Shown piece by piece: positions 1-7,440 of a stretch of 34,999 nt of DNA. The DNA is taken from NCBI GenBank assembly GCA_012520795.1, contig JAAYNP010000004.1, forward strand, positions 1-34,999, in the 5' to 3' direction. Source of the DNA: Bacillota bacterium. GTDB lineage: Bacteria > Bacillota > Limnochordia > Darwinibacteriales > DTU012. The stretch's first letter is position 1; each line of letters starts with the position of its first letter. Below the pieces are notes generated by a model. That model was not told where the DNA came from, made no database searches, and saw only the letters and a list, made by a program, of their open reading frames with translations. Both the position numbers and the translations under genes were made by a program.

Positions 1-99
1 CTGCTGACTTTGGGGCAGCATATGATAACTGCGTTCCGGGTAAAATAGGATCTGGAAACCAGAGGGCTTCCTGACTTTACCTGACCTTGGAAATTTAAG

Positions 100-119
100 C
101 AAGCAATTGGTATTGCTTG
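100..119. repeat. perfect 8-bp inverted repeat (hairpin)
   Basis: CAAGCAAT, loop TGGT, then ATTGCTTG form a perfect 8-bp stem. No T-run follows, so it is not a convincing intrinsic terminator. It lies upstream of the heat-shock gene promoter. Its role is unknown; it may be the end of an upstream transcript or a protein-binding site. Confidence 0.5.
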
Positions 120-141
120 ATCCCTGAAGCTAAAGGTCAAA

Positions 142-178
142 AATAGTCAAATTCGGGGAAAATCAGGGTTTGACTATT
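142..178. promoter_or_regulatory. 10-bp inverted repeat overlapping the -35 box of the heat-shock gene
   Basis: AATAGTCAAA at 142-151 is the exact reverse complement of TTTGACTATT at 169-178, with 17 bases between. The right arm contains the -35 hexamer of the small heat-shock gene promoter. The repeat lies upstream of the expected transcription start, so it would act as DNA, as an operator, rather than as an RNA hairpin. It does not match CIRCE (TTAGCACTC-N9-GAGTGCTAA). The binding protein is unknown. Confidence 0.55.
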
Positions 179-197
179 CCTGACGTTTCATTAGAAT
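170..197 (+). promoter_or_regulatory. sigma-A-like promoter for the small heat-shock gene
   Basis: TTGACT (170-175) and TAGAAT (192-197) are separated by 16 bases. Each hexamer matches the sigma-A consensus at five of six positions. The start codon at 231 lies about 30 bases downstream, with GGAGGTG as ribosome site just before it. Confidence 0.6.
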
Positions 198-230
198 AAT
201 AAGTGAAAATAGCTTCTGGAGGTGTAGATT

Positions 231-650
231 ATGTACAGCCTGAGACCATTTCGTAGAGGGAGATTGCTGCCAAAGTTTGCTGATGACTTTTTCCGTGATT
301 TTTGGGATTGGCCGGCGGCCAACTTCGGTTTTCGGGTAGATATCAAAGATGGAGGTGACCATTATCTCCTGCAGGCAGAACTTCCCGGCGTGAACCGCAG
401 CGACATCAATCTGGAAGTTGTTGGCGACTATCTTGTAATCGGAGTCAAGAGCGACGAGACTATCAACCAGGAAGAGGAAAACAGATATGTGCGCAGGGAG
501 CGCCGCATGATCAGCTGTGAGCGCCAGTTCTATGTGGGCGATATCAACCCGGATGAGATCGACGCCGGTTACAACAACGGTGTGCTTGAAGTAAAGATCC
601 CGAAAAAGGATCAAGGCCGTTCGTCCAGGTGCAGCATTGACATTAAATGA
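231..650 (+). CDS. small heat-shock protein (Hsp20/alpha-crystallin family)
   Basis: This 139-residue protein is the usual length of a bacterial Hsp20 chaperone, an ATP-independent holdase that binds unfolding proteins in the cytoplasm and passes them to ATP-driven chaperones. The N-terminus is short, arginine- and phenylalanine-rich (residues 1-30). An alpha-crystallin domain follows at about residues 33-130, with the family's ELPGV segment near 50 and the late NNGVLEVKIPK signature near 115-125. The start is ATG with GGAGGTG upstream. It has its own promoter and a terminator at 685, so it is probably monocistronic. The inverted repeat over the -35 box suggests stress control by a repressor. 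Family assignment is firm; the specific subfamily is not determined. Confidence 0.95.
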   Translation: MYSLRPFRRGRLLPKFADDFFRDFWDWPAANFGFRVDIKDGGDHYLLQAELPGVNRSDINLEVVGDYLVIGVKSDETINQEEENRYVRRERRMISCERQFYVGDINPDEIDAGYNNGVLEVKIPKKDQGRSSRCSIDIK

Positions 651-684
651 TTCAATCGTGAGTAGAAAACCATATGCTCAAACA

Positions 685-711
685 GGGTGGCCACAGGCCG
701 CCCTTTATCTT
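685..711 (+). terminator. intrinsic terminator after the small heat-shock gene
   Basis: GGGTGGCC, loop ACA, GGCCGCCC form an 8-bp stem with one G-U pair, followed by TTTATCTTTAT. It sits between the heat-shock gene and the convergent oxidoreductase operon. The T-tract is interrupted, so efficiency is uncertain. Confidence 0.65.
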
Positions 712-737
712 TATACATGACAGCAATGCCAATCAGG

Positions 738-1601
738 TCAGCTTAGAAATTCAGCCGCCAGCTGTTGAAACTGATCTCTGGCCAATTCGAGAGGTGATTT
801 GGTCAAAGGTTGGTCTTGGACGCCCGGCAGTTCATTGTGGAAGAGAGGCCTTTCTTCCTGAAAGATGATTCCAGTCAGGACACCATCAGCCTCCATGACT
901 TTCGCCAGTGCCTGGAGACGGTCATCGGGGCTGTAATCCTGTGCGTCAAGGCTGATGATCCGTTCCTTGAACCACTCGTAAGTGTTAAGCCTGTTGAATG
1001 TGACACAGGGGCTGAAGATGTTGACATGGCTGAAACCCTTGTGTTCAATGGCGGCTTTGATGATCTTAGTCAGCTGTTTCACATCGCCGGAGAAGCCTTG
1101 GGCTACAAAAGAAGCCCTGGCTGTCAAGGCGATTTCCAAAGGGCGCAGGTGCATCTCGGCGGAACCTTTTGGTGTCGTTTTGGAAACAAACCCTTTACGG
1201 CTTGTGGGCGAGTATTGTCCCGTGGTCAGGCTGTAGATATGGTTGTCCATCACCAGATACGTTATGTCTACATTACGGCGCATAGCTTGGACCCAATGGT
1301 TAAGGCCGATGCCGTAGCCATCTCCGTCACCGCCTGCTGCGATTACGGTCAAGCCGGGATTGGCAATCTGAATGCCGGTCGCCACCGGGATGGTCCGGCC
1401 GTGGAGTGAATGGACACCATAACCGCCGTAGTACTGGACGATTTTGCCAGAACAGCCGATTCCCGCAACCACCACAACCAATTCCGGAGGCAGACCCAAT
1501 TGATAAGTGGCTTGCTGCAGGCAGCCTAAAACTGCGAAGTGGCCGCAGCCGGGGCACCAGGTAGGGCGGGCGCCGCGGTAGTCTGTCAGTCTAACGTTCA
1601 T
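738..1601 (-). CDS. 2-oxoacid:ferredoxin oxidoreductase, beta subunit (TPP-binding)
   Basis: The 287-residue protein is the thiamine-diphosphate subunit of a KorAB-type enzyme. It oxidatively decarboxylates a 2-oxoacid, probably 2-oxoglutarate, to the acyl-CoA and reduces ferredoxin. Residues C16, C19, C50 and C199 match the four-cysteine ligand pattern of the single [4Fe-4S] cluster in this family. GDGDG at 91-95, with N101 following, is the Mg-TPP motif. The start ATG overlaps the alpha-subunit stop by 4 bases (ATGA), with GAGGTG as ribosome site, so the two are translationally coupled. It is the last gene of the unit that begins with spoVAC. Substrate choice (2-oxoglutarate, pyruvate or a branched-chain oxoacid) cannot be settled from sequence alone. 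Confidence 0.92.
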   Translation of the reverse strand: MNVRLTDYRGARPTWCPGCGHFAVLGCLQQATYQLGLPPELVVVVAGIGCSGKIVQYYGGYGVHSLHGRTIPVATGIQIANPGLTVIAAGGDGDGYGIGLNHWVQAMRRNVDITYLVMDNHIYSLTTGQYSPTSRKGFVSKTTPKGSAEMHLRPLEIALTARASFVAQGFSGDVKQLTKIIKAAIEHKGFSHVNIFSPCVTFNRLNTYEWFKERIISLDAQDYSPDDRLQALAKVMEADGVLTGIIFQEERPLFHNELPGVQDQPLTKSPLELARDQFQQLAAEFLS

Positions 1602-3325
1602 TGCAACACCTCATTTGCTCTTGCGATGATTTCCCCAACTGTGAGGGGCATGCCGTCATAGCGGTTATGGAGTATGAATTTTTGGTGCAACCCAATTTCC
1701 CGCTGGAGCAGGCCTTTCAGCTGCCCGGTGAAGTTATTGTCCACAATTAGGCATTTTTGGGCCTGTTCGACCGCAAACCCAACGCTTGTCGCCGGCAATG
1801 GTGCCAGGATATGCAGGTGGAGGTGGGCCACCTTTTTCCCTGCCTTTTCCAACGCCTGGCGGGCTTCACTCAGCTGGGCATAGGTAGAGCCACAGCCGAT
1901 CAGCAGCAGATCCGGCTGGTCGGGCCCATAGTATTTCGCCCCCCATTGATCAGGTTGGAATGAGGACAGCTTTCGGAAGCGCTTTTCCATCTGTGTCACC
2001 CGGTTATGCCGGTCTTCCATTTCTTCCCGGGCCTGTTCGTCATGCTCATTGGAAAGGGCGACATACATGCCGTTTGCCTGCCCGGGGATTGAACGGGGAG
2101 AAATCCCCGATTCGGTCACGGCATATCGCTTGAATGCCCCCGGTTCGAGATCGGCAAGGCTCTCATCGCCGATCAACCCCGACCGCTTGACTTTGACTGC
2201 GTCATAGTCCAATCCGGCAATGGACTGCTTGGACATGCCCAAAAACAAATCTGTCGCCACAATCACCACACATTGGTAATGCTCTGCCAGATTGAATGCG
2301 TCGATCATCCTGAAAAAGCAGTCTGTGATCGTAGCCGGTGTGATTACGATCCTGGGGATCTCTCCATGGGAACCATACAATATTTCGTTCAAATCTGATT
2401 GCTCAGTCCTGGTGGGCAATCCCGTAGCCGGTCCGCCCCGCTGTACATCGACAATCACCAGAGGGATTTCAGCCATTCCAGCCAAACCGATTGCTTCCTG
2501 CATCAGGGAAAACCCGGGCCCTGATGTGGAAGTCATGGCCCGGGCGCCGGCATAGTTGGCGCCGATGGCCATGAGACAGGCGCCGATTTCATCTTCCACC
2601 TGGACGACCTTGCCGCCATAATCTGGCAGGTGATTTACGAGCCAGTACATGATTTCCGTAGCGGGAGTTATGGGGTATGCGGCCAGAAAGCGGCAGCCTC
2701 CCGCCAGTGCGCCAAAACCGGCAGCTTCATTGCCGGAAATCAGCATCAGCGGTTCCTGTGCTGTTTGATCCGGCAGCTTGAACCGCTGCTTTTCTTTTTC
2801 GCGGTAGTGATCATAACCCTGCTGGATCGCGTTTTTGTTGATCGCCACAATTTTCTCGCCTTTACTGGCAAACCGAGAGGCTACTGTTTGCAGAAAAGGC
2901 GCAGGGTCCAGATTGAGGGCAGCAGCGGTGACCCCGATAGCAACCATGTTCTTGATAATCGGGTTCCCCAGTTTTGCAGCGGTTTCCCGCATGGGAATGC
3001 CGCAGCATGGAATGCTTTCCAACCCCTGCGGTTCAAATGCGGAATCGTAAATTACAATCGAGTTTTGATGCAGCTCGGCCTTGTTTTCGTCTATGGTGCG
3101 CTGATCAAAAGCGATCAAGATGTCGGTGAGATCACCATGGTAATGCACAGGTTGGGTGGAGATGCGGATTTTGTAGTTGGTATGACCGCCCTTGATCAAA
3201 GACATGAAATGACGGTAGGCGAAGGTATGGTACCCCATCCTGTTGAGAACCGCCCCCAGGATTTCACCGGTTGAATCAATGCCTTCGCCTTGGGCTCCGC
3301 CTACTTTCCACGTAAGCTGCTGCAT
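1598..3325 (-). CDS. 2-oxoacid:ferredoxin oxidoreductase, fused gamma-alpha subunit
   Basis: The protein has 575 residues from the ATG at 3325. The frame runs 26 codons further upstream, but this ATG is chosen because AGGAGGTGATCCA precedes it. Residues about 1-190 are the gamma (acyl-CoA/ferredoxin-oriented) domain, beginning with a GGAQGEGID segment. The alpha pyrimidine-binding domain starts near 190, with AAYPITPATE and the STSGPGFSLM stretch typical of KorA. A C-terminal transketolase-like domain follows. This fused layout is standard for two-subunit OFORs, where partner beta carries TPP and the cluster. The gene starts 4 bases after the small hydrophilic protein gene and overlaps the beta gene. 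In an anaerobe the enzyme supplies reduced ferredoxin or, run in reverse, fixes CO2. Confidence 0.92.
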   Translation of the reverse strand: MQQLTWKVGGAQGEGIDSTGEILGAVLNRMGYHTFAYRHFMSLIKGGHTNYKIRISTQPVHYHGDLTDILIAFDQRTIDENKAELHQNSIVIYDSAFEPQGLESIPCCGIPMRETAAKLGNPIIKNMVAIGVTAAALNLDPAPFLQTVASRFASKGEKIVAINKNAIQQGYDHYREKEKQRFKLPDQTAQEPLMLISGNEAAGFGALAGGCRFLAAYPITPATEIMYWLVNHLPDYGGKVVQVEDEIGACLMAIGANYAGARAMTSTSGPGFSLMQEAIGLAGMAEIPLVIVDVQRGGPATGLPTRTEQSDLNEILYGSHGEIPRIVITPATITDCFFRMIDAFNLAEHYQCVVIVATDLFLGMSKQSIAGLDYDAVKVKRSGLIGDESLADLEPGAFKRYAVTESGISPRSIPGQANGMYVALSNEHDEQAREEMEDRHNRVTQMEKRFRKLSSFQPDQWGAKYYGPDQPDLLLIGCGSTYAQLSEARQALEKAGKKVAHLHLHILAPLPATSVGFAVEQAQKCLIVDNNFTGQLKGLLQREIGLHQKFILHNRYDGMPLTVGEIIARANEVLQ

Positions 3326-3329
3326 TGGA

Positions 3330-3602
3330 TCACCTCCTGGGTTCGTTATCAGGTTCCGGCCGCCTCTTTTTGTGATCCAGCTGGGGATCAGCTGTCGCAT
3401 CATGCATTGGGTGCATGAATGGCTCCCCTGCAGGTGTCGCTGCCCGCCATTTCAGATTGCTTTCAGCATCATTGATGCCAATCCGGTTGTCTGTGGAGTC
3501 ATCGCCGGCCAGGTGCTCTGGCTGCATTCCCGGATCGGCTCCCAGCCGCAGCTGTTTTTGGTTGACATAGGGCTTGGCCTTTTGGTCATCGCGTTTTTTC
3601 AT
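3330..3602 (-). CDS. small hydrophilic protein of unknown function
   Basis: A 90-residue, very polar protein, rich in D, K, R, Q and N, with no membrane segment and several His/Met/Pro residues near its C-terminus. No family is recognised. The ATG at 3602 is preceded by GGAGGTTAAACCC, a strong ribosome site. A longer in-frame start 15 bases upstream is less likely because it overlaps that site. The stop lies 4 bases before the oxidoreductase alpha start, and the YhcN-like gene ends 50 bases upstream, so it fits inside one operon. Position and ribosome site support a real gene. Low-complexity composition suggests a disordered, perhaps spore-associated, protein; that is inference. Confidence 0.6.
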   Translation of the reverse strand: MKKRDDQKAKPYVNQKQLRLGADPGMQPEHLAGDDSTDNRIGINDAESNLKWRAATPAGEPFMHPMHDATADPQLDHKKRRPEPDNEPRR

Positions 3603-3652
3603 GGGTTTAACCTCCATTCTCGTTTTTCCCGCCGGTCGATCCTTACCTACAG

Positions 3653-4138
3653 CTATTTATGCATGTCCTTATTCAGCTTGGCCAGTTGGTCCTGGGTTTT
3701 GGGCAGGGCGATGCCGTCATTGGCCGCAATATCGCGGGACACCTGATTCAGATCCCGGAAAATTCGCTTGTCGGTTGTGATATGAATCGTATACTCCCGG
3801 GGCACAACCTGGCGGATTAGATCATTTACTTCCTGCTTAATCTGTTTCAGCCGCAGGCGGTCAAACCCGGTAACTTTGATGGCAACGGAAATATCTTGTT
3901 TTAATGCAACTGCTACGGCCTGATCCACCGCCTGATGCCGTTCTACTGTCTGCCTGACTGCATCGGCGAGCTCAAGGTCCGACGGAAGGGGGTCCTTGGC
4001 TGACGGCGATTGAGATTCCGATTTCAGGCCTAAACTGCAGCCAGTTATCAAAAGAGGTAGGAACAACAGCAGGCAGACAGCGGTTTTCAGGTGCAGGCGT
4101 GAGGGCAGGCCGGATGAAAAAACTCTTGGTGTCTGCAT
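3653..4138 (-). CDS. YhcN/YlaJ-type sporulation lipoprotein
   Basis: The 161-residue protein starts at ATG 4138, with AAAGGATGG upstream at good spacing; the frame's first possible start at 4147 sits on top of that site. A hydrophobic stretch at about residues 20-35 ends in LITGC, a lipobox, so the mature protein is a lipoprotein. The rest is a mixed alpha/beta domain with LELADAVRQ, DISVAIKVTGFDRLR and YTIHITTDKRIF segments, like the YhcN/YlaJ domain of spore inner-membrane lipoproteins linked to germination. It starts 14 bases after spoVAEb. The same gene type accompanies spoVAC-D-Eb in the mobile spoVA2mob operons of bacilli, supporting a role with the dipicolinic acid channel. Confidence 0.85.
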   Translation of the reverse strand: MQTPRVFSSGLPSRLHLKTAVCLLLFLPLLITGCSLGLKSESQSPSAKDPLPSDLELADAVRQTVERHQAVDQAVAVALKQDISVAIKVTGFDRLRLKQIKQEVNDLIRQVVPREYTIHITTDKRIFRDLNQVSRDIAANDGIALPKTQDQLAKLNKDMHK

Positions 4139-4152
4139 GAAAACCATCCTTT

Positions 4153-4506
4153 CTATCCTTTGGGCCTGAACAGCAGTGATGCGAGGAAGGCAAAGATGAT
4201 TGCCGATGATATGCCTGCGCTGGTGACCTCAAAAATGCCGGTCACAATCCCCACCAACCCCGACATTTTTGCTTCACTTAAAGCACCCTGGACAAGTGCG
4301 TTGCCGAAGCTGGTAATGGGTACCGAAGCCCCGGCACCAGCAAAATCAATCAGCGGCTGGTACAGCTCAAGGCCCGAGAGGATTGCTCCCGCCACAACCA
4401 GGGTTGTAACCATATGGGCAGGCGTCAATTTCACAACATCCAGCAAAATCTGGCCGATGACGCAGATCAGCCCGCCAACGACAAATGCCCAGAAATAGGT
4501 ATGCAT
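4153..4506 (-). CDS. spoVAE: stage V sporulation protein AE (SpoVAEb type)
   Basis: This 117-residue membrane protein has about four hydrophobic segments and the conserved core GAGASVPITSFGNALVQGAL. SpoVAEb belongs to the spore inner-membrane assembly that imports Ca-dipicolinate during sporulation and releases it in germination. The ATG at 4506 is chosen; a TTG one codon earlier is also possible. GGAGGAGTGAGG, overlapping the end of spoVAD, is the ribosome site. Length and order match the family. Its core resembles that of SpoVAC in this cluster, as expected because the two are related. Confidence 0.93.
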   Translation of the reverse strand: MHTYFWAFVVGGLICVIGQILLDVVKLTPAHMVTTLVVAGAILSGLELYQPLIDFAGAGASVPITSFGNALVQGALSEAKMSGLVGIVTGIFEVTSAGISSAIIFAFLASLLFRPKG

Positions 4507-4512
4507 CAAGCC

Positions 4513-5529
4513 TCACTCCTCCACGGTATATTCAATGGCTACGGCATGGGCGACACAGGGGATGCTTTCTTTTTGCTGATAGGACAAAGGCGACAGCAAG
4601 GCCCCGGTAGCCAGGATCAGCACCTTTTTTAGCTCCCCCCGGTGCATCCGGTTCAAAATGTGGCCGTAGGCGACCGCTGCAGAGCAGGCCGAACCGCTGC
4701 CTCCGGCAAAGCGCATCGGCTGGTTCTGATCATAGATCATCATGCCGCAGTCAACATATTTTTTTTCCGGCATATTAATGTGGTACTTGGGAAATAGGTC
4801 CAGTGTCAGCTGATGGCCGTAGCGGCCCAGGTCACCGGTGGCAATCAGGTCATAGTCATCAGGTGAAGCCTGTAGATCCTGAAAATGGGCTTGAAGTGTG
4901 TCCACGGCGGCAGGGGCCATGGCGGCGCCCATGTTGAACGGATCCTTAAGGCCCATGTCCACTACTCTGCCGATGGTTGCCGAAACCACCTGAGGGCCGG
5001 CGCCTGTTTGCCCCAGCACAACAGCACCGGCTCCGGTTACGGTCCACTGCGCAGTATCTGGTTTTTGCGAACCATATTCAGTGGGATAGCGGTATTGCTT
5101 TTCAACGGCAGCGTAATGGCTGGCGGTGCCGCAGAGCACGTTGTTGCCAAATCTGGAATCAACAATCAAGGCCGCCAAGGCCAGGCTTTGCATTGAAGTT
5201 GAGCAGGCTCCGAACAAGCCCAGATAGGGTACAGACAGGCTGCGTCCGGTGAAGGTTGAGCTGATGATCTGGTTCGACAGGTCACCGCCCAGGAAGAGCT
5301 CAATATCCTGTTTCTGCAAATTGGCCTTTTGAATGGCCAGTTCGCACGCTTCTTCCAGGAGTTTTCGTTCAGCCTTTTCAAAAGTTTTTTCACCAAACAG
5401 CAAATCGTCATGGAGCAGGTCAAAATCATTCGCCAGGGGCCCTCTGGCCTCCCGGGGCCCGCCTATCGCAGCGGCGCCTATTATTGTGGGGCGGTTGGTG
5501 AAAATCCAGCTCTGGGTTCCCATTTTCAT
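4513..5529 (-). CDS. spoVAD: stage V sporulation protein AD
   Basis: The 338-residue protein has a thiolase-like fold. FGACSTSMQSLALAA near residue 105 corresponds to the nucleophile-cysteine region of thiolases, and FAGGSGSACSA lies near 275. In this family the fold binds dipicolinic acid rather than catalysing a known reaction. SpoVAD is a peripheral spore inner-membrane protein working with SpoVAC and SpoVAE in Ca-dipicolinate uptake. The ATG at 5529 has GGAGGT nine bases upstream, and that site overlaps the end of spoVAC. Full length and well conserved, with no sign of damage. Confidence 0.95.
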   Translation of the reverse strand: MKMGTQSWIFTNRPTIIGAAAIGGPREARGPLANDFDLLHDDLLFGEKTFEKAERKLLEEACELAIQKANLQKQDIELFLGGDLSNQIISSTFTGRSLSVPYLGLFGACSTSMQSLALAALIVDSRFGNNVLCGTASHYAAVEKQYRYPTEYGSQKPDTAQWTVTGAGAVVLGQTGAGPQVVSATIGRVVDMGLKDPFNMGAAMAPAAVDTLQAHFQDLQASPDDYDLIATGDLGRYGHQLTLDLFPKYHINMPEKKYVDCGMMIYDQNQPMRFAGGSGSACSAAVAYGHILNRMHRGELKKVLILATGALLSPLSYQQKESIPCVAHAVAIEYTVEE

Positions 5530-5532
5530 AGG

Positions 5533-6006
5533 CTACGCACCTCCTATCAAAGGGATCAAGGTGCGGATGAAAGCGATGATGAAAGCTGAAAAGACGCCAA
5601 AGACAATTACCGATCCTGCCAGCTTGAACATGTTGCTGCCCACCCCAAGGACATACCCTTCCGTACGGTGTTCCAGTGCGGCTGACGCCATTGAGTTGGC
5701 AAATCCCGTAACGGGCACAGCGGTTCCAGCGCCCGCCCACTGGGCAATATGATCATACACGCCAAGGCTGGTCAAAACCACCGAAAGGAAGATCAGTGTG
5801 GCTGCGGTGGGGTTGCCGGCGCTTTTCTCTGTAAAACCAAAGTAAAAGACAAAAATGTCGGTTATACCCTGGCCGATCAGGCAAATGGTACCGCCTGCCA
5901 AAAATGCCCGTACGCAGTTGGCAAGGACGGGGCGCCGTGGTTCATTGTCTTTCGCCAGCTTCTGGTATTCCTTCTTGGTCAGGATTTTTTGTTTCTGTGC
6001 TGTCAC
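5533..6006 (-). CDS. spoVAC: stage V sporulation protein AC
   Basis: The GTG at 6006 is chosen because GGGAGGTTGTACCC precedes it; this gives 157 residues, the family's usual size. An ATG 60 bases upstream lacks a comparable site. After a basic N-terminus (residues 1-30) there are about four membrane segments and the GAGTAVPVTGFANSM core shared with SpoVAE. SpoVAC is a mechanosensitive-type channel component for dipicolinic acid in the spore inner membrane. It is the first gene of the minus-strand unit. A forespore (sigma-G) promoter is expected upstream, but no convincing one could be picked out by eye. Confidence 0.93.
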   Translation of the reverse strand: MTAQKQKILTKKEYQKLAKDNEPRRPVLANCVRAFLAGGTICLIGQGITDIFVFYFGFTEKSAGNPTAATLIFLSVVLTSLGVYDHIAQWAGAGTAVPVTGFANSMASAALEHRTEGYVLGVGSNMFKLAGSVIVFGVFSAFIIAFIRTLIPLIGGA

Positions 6007-6102
6007 GGGTACAACCTCCCAAGTTTTATCCTGTGCAGGATTATCTGGAATTAAGCACGGCTGCATGCAATACCGGGGTGGGAATATTATCCAAATGTGC
6101 AG

Positions 6103-7290
6103 TTAGAACCAGCTTTTCAGCCAGTATTTTTCAAAAGTGGTTTTAGCCAGGTAACCGATGGCGCTCGGCCGCAGCAAGGTTACCCGGGGCTTAGAGGCGT
6201 AGTAATCGATCGCCAACAGCCGCCCTTGTTTAAACCCGGTAATCATCGACGCACCGGCTTCTTTGCCCCGGTAGCGGAAACGGGGCTCCTGCCCGGTAAT
6301 GTCCAGGGCAATGTTGCGGGCAACGACTTCGGCCTGGAAATGGGCGAAAATACCGACCTTTGGCGCCCACATGCCGCTGCCCGGCAGGCGCAGAGCCGCA
6401 GCATCCCCTACACAGAAAATGTTTGCTGCTTCCGCCACATGGGCCTCGGTATCATATTGGATTTTGGCATGCAGTGTGTAAGGTGAGACGGCGCACCAAC
6501 CCTGATCGAGTACCAGTGGGCTTTTTTGCAGAACCAGCGGCCCGGTATGGGTGGGTACGCCGATCAACAAGTCTCCGGCGATGGTTTGGCCGCCTGCCAA
6601 GATCAGTTCTTTTTTGGATGTGTCAACGGCCGTGATTTTGGCGTTGGTCATCAGTTCAATGTTTCTTTGCTGCATCAGCTGCTCAAAGCTGCTGCTCACT
6701 TTCTTGCCGGCGAAGGGAAACAATGCTGGTTCGGGGGTGGCATAAATCAGGCGGGTGCTGCTGCGTACCTTGCGCCGCCGCAGCCAGGCATCAATCAGGA
6801 AGATGATTTCATAAGGCCCTACTGCACCGGTAAAGGGGAGAGAAGCAATAAAAAGCACTATTGTCCCGGAGCGGAAGAATTCCAGTTCTTTTTGGAGGCG
6901 GTGGATTGCATGGATATCATAGGGGTTATAGGCGGTTTCATTTTGGCCTGGGACCATTTCGGGATGGAGCTCTGCACCAAGGGATATAATCAGGTAGTCA
7001 TAACCAAAAAGGCCGGCGTTTGTCCGGACTTGGTTTTCATGGGGCAGGATTTCAGCAACCTCGGCCTGAATGAACTGAATTCCTTTTTCTAATAACCGTC
7101 TTAGACTGCGGGTGATTTGTTCCGGATTGCGGAGGCCGGCCATGAGCAATGGATAGCTCGCTTGGAAGTAGTGTTTATCTTTGCGATCAACCACGACAAC
7201 CCGGTGGCGGCCGTCTAAGAGTTTGCGCAGGACATTGGCAGCCACAACCCCGCCTGTCCCGCCGCCCAAGATCAGCACTGTCTTTCCCAC
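6103..7290 (-). CDS. FAD/NAD(P)-dependent oxidoreductase of the NDH-2/sulfide:quinone reductase superfamily
   Basis: The 395-residue flavoprotein opens with a Rossmann dinucleotide fold (VLILGGGTGGVVAAN, residues 5-19). NIFCVGDAAALRLPGSGMWAPK near 290-315 is the C-terminal FAD-binding motif. The overall plan, including a GPYE segment near 155, is that of sulfide:quinone reductase and flavocytochrome c sulfide dehydrogenase. The catalytic cysteines of true sulfide:quinone reductases are missing: the usual KC before GAP/GPYE is FT here, and the C-terminal cysteine is absent. Only two cysteines exist in the protein, both outside those positions. It may be an NADH:quinone oxidoreductase or another flavoenzyme. 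The start is GTG, preceded by GGGGG. It is convergent with nothing and reads away from the divergent pyrophosphatase gene. Confidence 0.8.
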   Translation of the reverse strand: MGKTVLILGGGTGGVVAANVLRKLLDGRHRVVVVDRKDKHYFQASYPLLMAGLRNPEQITRSLRRLLEKGIQFIQAEVAEILPHENQVRTNAGLFGYDYLIISLGAELHPEMVPGQNETAYNPYDIHAIHRLQKELEFFRSGTIVLFIASLPFTGAVGPYEIIFLIDAWLRRRKVRSSTRLIYATPEPALFPFAGKKVSSSFEQLMQQRNIELMTNAKITAVDTSKKELILAGGQTIAGDLLIGVPTHTGPLVLQKSPLVLDQGWCAVSPYTLHAKIQYDTEAHVAEAANIFCVGDAAALRLPGSGMWAPKVGIFAHFQAEVVARNIALDITGQEPRFRYRGKEAGASMITGFKQGRLLAIDYYASKPRVTLLRPSAIGYLAKTTFEKYWLKSWF

Positions 7291-7440
7291 AATTTAACCC
7301 CCGCTGTGTTCGAATTTCCCTGGCATTAGTCTAACCACTTCCCCCAGATTTATTGAAGGGGTTTTGCTGTTAAAATGGAAATACTATGGGGGTAATCTGG
7401 CTGCTTGATGGTAAAATTATGATAGGATGGAGGGAAAATT

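Noticed and set aside
100..119. Hairpin as an intrinsic terminator of an upstream gene
   Set aside because: The stem is perfect, but it is not followed by a T-run, so it is listed only as an inverted repeat.
6103..7290. Naming the flavoprotein sulfide:quinone reductase
   Set aside because: The active-site cysteines are missing, so only the superfamily is named.
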